Assembly: GCA_903820565.1 (NCBI GenBank)
Contig: CAIJHZ010000035.1
Span: forward strand, 1-10,362
Source of the DNA: an uncultured Actinomycetes bacterium
Lineage (GTDB): Bacteria; Actinomycetota; Actinomycetes; Nanopelagicales; Nanopelagicaceae
Reading direction: 5' to 3'
DNA: 10,362 nucleotides
The position numbers were made by a program, and so were the translations under genes. The notes beneath the pieces were generated by a model, which was not told the origin of the DNA, did no database searches, and saw only the letters and a list, made by a program, of their open reading frames with translations. Position 1 is the stretch's first letter, and every line of letters begins with the position of its first letter. Positions 6,149-10,362 of the stretch are shown piece after piece.

Positions 6149-7534
6149 TTATGCGAAACGTCGATTCAGGCCGTCCACGATTATTGGCGCAAGAGAACTA
6201 ACATCGCCGGCACCCAATGTCATGATTACATCACCAGGTTGCGCCGTGGCAACCACAGATTCAGTTACTTCTACAAAATTGGGAATATATTCACCATTTT
6301 TCATGTGGTTGGTAATCAGCTTTGAGGTGACGCCCTCGATAGGTTTTTCACTTGCTGCATACACTTCTAGAACTATTGCGCGATCGGCCAGATCTAGTAC
6401 AGAGGCAAAGGCTGATGCGAATGCCTGGGTTCGAGAGTATCGATGCGGTTGGAAAATTATGATTAACCGCCCATCACCTGCAAATCGACGGGCTGCCTCA
6501 AGCGTTACCTGAATTTCTGTTGGATGATGCCCGTAATCATCAATGACACGAACCCCGTGAACGGTTCCAACAAGCTCGAAGCGTCGACCTGTTCCACGGA
6601 AAGTAGCTAACCCAGTTAGTAATTCAGCGGCACCAAAACCGAGTTTTAATCCTGTTGCTAAAACACCTGCAGCATTTAAAAGGTTGTGATGACCGGGCAC
6701 CTGAAGTTCTAAATGGCCAACTGCCTTACCCTTCCATAGCGCGCGTGCAGTTGAACCCATAGTCATCAATTCAATGTGATCGATGTGAAGATCGGCACCT
6801 TCAAAAACACCGTACGAAATTAGTTCTACATTCTTTGTCGTACTCGCAAGGGCGACAGCACCAGCATCATCAGCACAATAAGTAAGAAATCCACCGGGTT
6901 TAATCGTTGCGGCGAACTCTCTAAAAGCCTGGGCCACTGATTCTGGGGTTGGGAAAAAGTCCACGTGATCATGTTCGACATTAGTAACAATGGCCGCAAA
7001 TGGGTGGTACTCGATAAATGAACCATCTGATTCATCTGCCTCTGCAACAAATATTTCACCAGTACCGCGATGGGCGTTAGAACCAGATGCGGTAATTGTT
7101 CCGCCGATTGCAAAGGATGGATCAGCAGCACATGCCTGCAGAGCTACCGCCAACATAGAAGATGTTGTTGTCTTTCCGTGTGTACCTGCGACTGCGATGC
7201 TCTTTGATTCTGACATCAAAACGGCAAGTGCGGCTGCGCGGGTCAGAATTGGAATATTTAATTCCACTGCCCGAGCTCGTTCCGGGTTATTAGCCAAAAT
7301 TGCAGTGGAATAGACAACCAAATCAGCGCCATCAACATGAGATGCATTATGTGATGTGGCAACGGTTGCTCCTAATGCAGACAATGCAATGACAACTGAC
7401 GAATCCTTTGCATCAGATCCACTTACCGTGATGCCATGTGACAAAGCGATACGAGCTAATCCGCTCATACCGGCTCCGCCGATGCCAACAAAGTGAATCC
7501 GCTTACCAATCAATGTAGACAAGGCTTGACTCAT
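6149..7534 (-). CDS. murC: UDP-N-acetylmuramate--L-alanine ligase MurC
   Basis: Cytoplasmic Mur ligase, 461 residues, that adds L-Ala to UDP-MurNAc with ATP, the first step of stem-peptide synthesis. The N-terminal Rossmann domain has HFVGIGGAGMSGLA (14-27). The central ATPase domain has the P-loop GTHGKTTT (117-124), the EADESDGSF motif (165-173) and TNVEHDHVDFF (184 onwards). PGHHNLLNAAG follows. The C-terminal domain has DDYGHHPTEI, which separates MurC from other Mur ligases, and QPHRYSRT. The start ATG overlaps the murG stop as ATGA. ftsQ follows after 2 bp. There is no ddl gene between murC and ftsQ, as is usual in actinobacteria. Confidence 0.99.
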   Translation of the reverse strand: MSQALSTLIGKRIHFVGIGGAGMSGLARIALSHGITVSGSDAKDSSVVIALSALGATVATSHNASHVDGADLVVYSTAILANNPERARAVELNIPILTRAAALAVLMSESKSIAVAGTHGKTTTSSMLAVALQACAADPSFAIGGTITASGSNAHRGTGEIFVAEADESDGSFIEYHPFAAIVTNVEHDHVDFFPTPESVAQAFREFAATIKPGGFLTYCADDAGAVALASTTKNVELISYGVFEGADLHIDHIELMTMGSTARALWKGKAVGHLELQVPGHHNLLNAAGVLATGLKLGFGAAELLTGLATFRGTGRRFELVGTVHGVRVIDDYGHHPTEIQVTLEAARRFAGDGRLIIIFQPHRYSRTQAFASAFASVLDLADRAIVLEVYAASEKPIEGVTSKLITNHMKNGEYIPNFVEVTESVVATAQPGDVIMTLGAGDVSSLAPIIVDGLNRRFA

Positions 7535-8607
7535 GATTTCATCGCAAACTCTGCAAGTGCCACAATTTTTTCTGCCGAGTGCAAATCTGCACCATTGCCT
7601 TGGATCGGCGAAGCGGCAGACTTTGCCAATAAGTCAGCAATATGTGACTTCAAGAAATCCGTCGTGAAATCTTTTTGGGCAATTACTTCAGCACGATTTT
7701 CGGCAACAAGGGAGGCAGCGTTAACAAACTGCTCGCCATTTCCGATAGGTAGAGGCACAAAAAGAGCGTAACGGCCAAGAGCCCTAAATTCGCTGCAGGT
7801 GACCGCGCCGCTGCGCCCAATGATTAGATCAGCTGCTAAATAGACATCGGCCATGGCGTCTACATAAGCCACAGGTCGATATCCACCATTAGCCAGTGGC
7901 AGAACATTTAGCTTTCCAACCGAGTGCAGAACTGATAATCCTTGTTCATTAAACATGTCGACAGATTCTTCAATTACCTTATTAATGGCAACCGAACCTT
8001 GAGATCCACCCATAACAAAAATCAAAGGCGCTGCTACGGGAAAACCAAGTCGCGACTTTGCGGCACGACGAGCGACCGCCCAATCTGATTGTGATTCCTT
8101 CAATCCTTGCGCAACATCTGATCGCAATGGAAGTCCTGCCAATAAGGCATGCTCAAATTTTCCAGAATCAACAGGGTTGGCAACAGCTATGTGTTGTGTA
8201 AACATGGCACCTAACCGGTTTGCCCAACCCGGCTTTGCATTTGCCTCGTGTATAACAATTGGAGTCCCAGATAATCGTGCAGCAATATAAGCCGGTGCAC
8301 TTACATATCCCCCAAAGCCAATAACTACATCGGCACTTTTAATTACTGTGTTTGATGCCCGCACAGATGAGATTAAGTCAAATGGAATCTTTAGCCATGA
8401 TGGAGCTGGCCTGCGCGAGATACGAACTCTTGGAACGAGATGTAACTCAAATTGGGCAGCAGGCACCAAAGTATTTTCAAGACCAGTTGTTGTTCCGAGA
8501 AAAATTAGTCGATCATTCGGATGAGATATTTTCCATTGGCGAGCTACAGCCAGTGCAGGTTCTACGTGGCCAGCAGTGCCGCCGCCTGCAAGAACTACCG
8601 TAGCCAT
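7531..8607 (-). CDS. murG: Lipid II synthase MurG (UDP-GlcNAc transferase)
   Basis: Membrane-associated GT-B glycosyltransferase, 358 residues, that transfers GlcNAc from UDP-GlcNAc to lipid I on the inner membrane face, giving lipid II. The glycine-rich loop GGGTAGH (8-14) and VIGFGGYVSAP bind the lipid-linked acceptor side. HEANAKPGWANR (120-131) is the actinobacterial form of the usual HEQN motif. The C-terminal domain has MGGSQGS (199-205), GRSGAVTCSE (273-282) and VPLPIGNGEQ (293-302), which form the UDP-GlcNAc site. The ATG overlaps the end of ftsW by 13 bp and has a modest AGG six bases upstream. It overlaps murC by 4 bp. The protein supplies the substrate for FtsW, encoded just before it. 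Confidence 0.99.
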   Translation of the reverse strand: MATVVLAGGGTAGHVEPALAVARQWKISHPNDRLIFLGTTTGLENTLVPAAQFELHLVPRVRISRRPAPSWLKIPFDLISSVRASNTVIKSADVVIGFGGYVSAPAYIAARLSGTPIVIHEANAKPGWANRLGAMFTQHIAVANPVDSGKFEHALLAGLPLRSDVAQGLKESQSDWAVARRAAKSRLGFPVAAPLIFVMGGSQGSVAINKVIEESVDMFNEQGLSVLHSVGKLNVLPLANGGYRPVAYVDAMADVYLAADLIIGRSGAVTCSEFRALGRYALFVPLPIGNGEQFVNAASLVAENRAEVIAQKDFTTDFLKSHIADLLAKSAASPIQGNGADLHSAEKIVALAEFAMKS

Positions 8608-9761
8608 TTAATACCTGATTCCTGTAACTCTCGATAAATCACCGGGTCTCTGCGGGCAGCGCCTAGTACAAAACCAATGCCCATATATGTTGAAATGAGG
8701 GCCGAGCCACCGTAAGAGACAAGTGGCAAGGTCACGCCAACCACTGGCAGCACACTGATAGCTGAACCAATATTCAAAATACTCTGAATAGCAATCCAGC
8801 AGCCAAACCCAGAAGCAACATAGCGAACCATTGGATCATTGGCACGCAGGGCCAATTTAAAAATAGAAAAAATCAAAATACTCAACAACAGCAATGTGGC
8901 TATTGTTCCAAATAGACCAAGTTCTTCGCCAATAACTGCAAAAATGAAATCAGTATGTGCTTCGGCAAGATTGCCCCACTTTTGCCGACTTGCACCTAGA
9001 CCGACGCCAAAAATGCCACCGCTGGCAAGACCAAGCAAACTGTGTGCCGGCTGCCATCCGTAATGCTTATATTGATCTTCGGCAAATGGATTGAGAAATA
9101 CCATAAATCTTTCTAGACGATACGGGGTTGTATAAATCGCGATAGTTAAACCAACTAGTCCAATACTTAATCCAGCCCCGAAAATACCTAATCGCAATCC
9201 TGAAACCCAAAGCAACCCCGCCAAAATGCAAGCAAAAATACAAGCTGTTCCTAGATCTCCGCCACGCATAACTAAGGCTATGCAGATAAGAAATGCTGGA
9301 GCTATATATTTGAGAACAACGGTGTGTTCCACCCCAGAACGTTCTTGCTTTGCAAGCATGAAGCCAGCCCATACGATCATGAGGAACTTAGCAACCTCGC
9401 TGGGCTGAACATCTACAAATCCCAAACTAATCCAGTTGTGATTTCCGTTAACACTTTTTCCAAAAATTTGAACAATCCCCAAAAGAATAATTGATACTAA
9501 AAATCCAAAGCGTGCAATCAATTTCCACTGTACAAGTGACAAACGTGAAAAAACCCAAGCCATTGGTATAGAGATCAACAAGAATATAAATTGGCGAAGA
9601 ACTATTGCATAGGATGAACCTTTGGCCCCGAGTGAATAAATCGAGGAAGCTGAAAACACCATAACTAATCCAAGAATACTTAACCCCAGAGTGCTGCCTA
9701 AGAGCATGTAGTAAAGATTGACCGGCTTTGTAAAGAAAGTCTCGCGCTGCTGGTTACTCAT
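8595..9761 (-). CDS. ftsW: Septal peptidoglycan polymerase FtsW (SEDS family)
   Basis: Polytopic SEDS glycosyltransferase, 388 residues with about ten membrane helices, that polymerises lipid II at the septum together with a class B penicillin-binding protein. Motifs: QPSEVAKF (119-126), QPAHSLLGLASGG, the extracellular EAHTDF with the expected catalytic Asp271, IGEELG, and LPLVSYGGSA (345-354) near the last helix. The frame is open further upstream to a GTG at 9839, but the ATG at 9761 is preferred: AAGGTGG lies 6 nt upstream, the protein then has the normal short N-terminus (MSNQQRETFF), and the overlap with murD falls from 86 to 8 bp. Only about 20 residues follow the last helix, far fewer than in mycobacterial FtsW. 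murG follows with a 13-bp overlap. RodA is an alternative paralogue, but murD/murG context favours FtsW. Confidence 0.96.
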   Translation of the reverse strand: MSNQQRETFFTKPVNLYYMLLGSTLGLSILGLVMVFSASSIYSLGAKGSSYAIVLRQFIFLLISIPMAWVFSRLSLVQWKLIARFGFLVSIILLGIVQIFGKSVNGNHNWISLGFVDVQPSEVAKFLMIVWAGFMLAKQERSGVEHTVVLKYIAPAFLICIALVMRGGDLGTACIFACILAGLLWVSGLRLGIFGAGLSIGLVGLTIAIYTTPYRLERFMVFLNPFAEDQYKHYGWQPAHSLLGLASGGIFGVGLGASRQKWGNLAEAHTDFIFAVIGEELGLFGTIATLLLLSILIFSIFKLALRANDPMVRYVASGFGCWIAIQSILNIGSAISVLPVVGVTLPLVSYGGSALISTYMGIGFVLGAARRDPVIYRELQESGIKWLR

Positions 9762-10362
9762 GGGCAACCACCTTACGAACTGCCGCAGCAAAACGATCTC
9801 CCCGATCTGCGTATGAAATGAATTGATCCATCGAAGCACAGGCTGGCGCCATTAATACCGTGTCGCCTGGCGATGTTAATTGCGCAGCCTGAGTTACTAC
9901 ATCTTCCATTAATGCATTTGAGTCACCACCACGTGTGTAGTCGGCTGGTGCGCCAATGAGTATTCGAGGTATCGCAGGTGCATATTCGCGCAAGGCGCTT
10001 TCAATCAAGTGACTGTCGGCCCCGATGAGTATCGCGGCTTTAATGCGACCCTTACACCGTTGTACCAGTGAATTCATGTCAGCGCCTTTGGCCAATCCCC
10101 CAGCAATCCATATTACGGAGAGATGAGACATCAACGATGCCGATGCGGCATGTGGGTTAGTCGCCTTGGAATCATCGACCCATGAAACTGAATCACTTGT
10201 GTAAATAGTCTCTATCCGGTGGCGACCTGGCCTAAATTCTTGCAAAGCCTTTTGAATAAGTTCGTGAGAAACATTTACCGTTCGTGCTAAGGCGGCTGCC
10301 GCTAAAGCATTTGAAACATTGTGCGGCACAGTCGGGATAATGTCTTTGAGTTCGCAAATCAT
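9754..10362 (-). CDS. murD: UDP-N-acetylmuramoylalanine--D-glutamate ligase MurD, C-terminal 202 codons (5' end outside window)
   Basis: Cytoplasmic Mur ligase that adds D-Glu to UDP-MurNAc-L-Ala. The visible part starts late in the central ATPase domain with VPHNVSNALAAAALA (visible residues 12-26) and includes the whole C-terminal domain. MurD-specific motifs are WVDDSKATNPHA (61-72), IAGGLAKGADM (86-96), APACASMDQF (172-181) and RGDRF (187-191). The family is about 450-490 residues, so more than half lies beyond the right edge; the ATG at the very edge (10360-10362) is an internal Met, not the start. The stop overlaps the ftsW start region by 8 bp. Confidence 0.96.
   Translation of the reverse strand: MICELKDIIPTVPHNVSNALAAAALARTVNVSHELIQKALQEFRPGRHRIETIYTSDSVSWVDDSKATNPHAASASLMSHLSVIWIAGGLAKGADMNSLVQRCKGRIKAAILIGADSHLIESALREYAPAIPRILIGAPADYTRGGDSNALMEDVVTQAAQLTSPGDTVLMAPACASMDQFISYADRGDRFAAAVRKVVAHE
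9768..9774 (-). promoter_or_regulatory. ftsW ribosome binding site (AAGGTGG)
   Basis: The - strand reads AAGGTGG with a 6-nt spacer to the ATG at 9761, inside the last codons of murD. It decides between this start and an in-frame GTG at 9839. Confidence 0.75.

Noticed and set aside
9762..9839. Longer ftsW beginning at a GTG at 9839 (26 extra residues)
   Set aside because: It would overlap murD by 86 bp, has no clear Shine-Dalgarno, and the extra residues are just the murD end read in another frame. AAGGTGG before the ATG at 9761 supports the shorter form.
10360..10362. ATG at the right edge as the start of murD
   Set aside because: The visible protein lacks the MurD N-terminal domain and P-loop; this Met is internal to the central domain.

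Overview
This window is a compact division and cell-wall (dcw) cluster from a bacterium that looks like an actinobacterium of moderate to low GC. Evidence for this is the gene order murD-ftsW-murG-murC-ftsQ-ftsZ-pgeF-yggS-sepF-yggT, the actinobacterial-type FtsZ N-terminus (NYLAVIKVVGIGGGGVNAI) and C-terminal tail (EIDVPDFMK), MurG with GGGTAGHVEP and HEAN motifs, and SepF as the Z-ring anchor. Base composition is clearly less GC-rich than in Streptomyces or Mycobacterium. Together with very tight gene packing and short proteins, this suggests a streamlined planktonic lineage such as the freshwater acI/Nanopelagicales group. That placement is inference; no rRNA or other phylogenetic marker beyond these proteins is present.

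Layout. Positions 2-2161 (+ strand) hold the last 719 codons of isoleucyl-tRNA synthetase, cut by the left window edge. Everything else is on the - strand and is read from right to left: murD (C-terminal 202 codons, cut by the right edge), ftsW, murG, murC, ftsQ, a 137-bp non-coding gap, then ftsZ, pgeF (TTG start), yggS, sepF and a yggT-family membrane gene. The yggT and ileS genes converge and their stop codons overlap by 4 bp. Apart from the ftsQ-ftsZ gap, all junctions on the - strand are overlaps (8, 13, 4 and 4 bp) or gaps of 2-21 bp, so the genes are probably cotranscribed and translationally coupled. No stretch of 300 bases lacks a gene. I see no tRNA, rRNA, mobile element, CRISPR array or clear intrinsic terminator.

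How the genes work together. MurC and MurD add the first two stem-peptide residues to UDP-MurNAc, and MurG completes lipid II. FtsW polymerises lipid II at the septum. FtsQ links the periplasmic divisome to the membrane, and FtsZ forms the cytoplasmic ring that SepF tethers to the membrane. PgeF removes UDP-MurNAc wrongly charged with L-Ser by MurC. YggS handles pyridoxal phosphate balance, and YggT is a small membrane protein of poorly defined role. The ftsQ-ftsZ gap has a near-perfect Shine-Dalgarno for ftsZ, a 9-bp hairpin, a second inverted repeat and a weak promoter candidate, so ftsZ probably has its own expression control.

The genes are all well-known families and I do not find a new system here. 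The points most worth checking are the structured ftsZ leader, the lack of divIVA/wag31 between yggT and ileS with ileS in convergent orientation, and the nearly absent cytoplasmic tails of FtsQ and FtsW.
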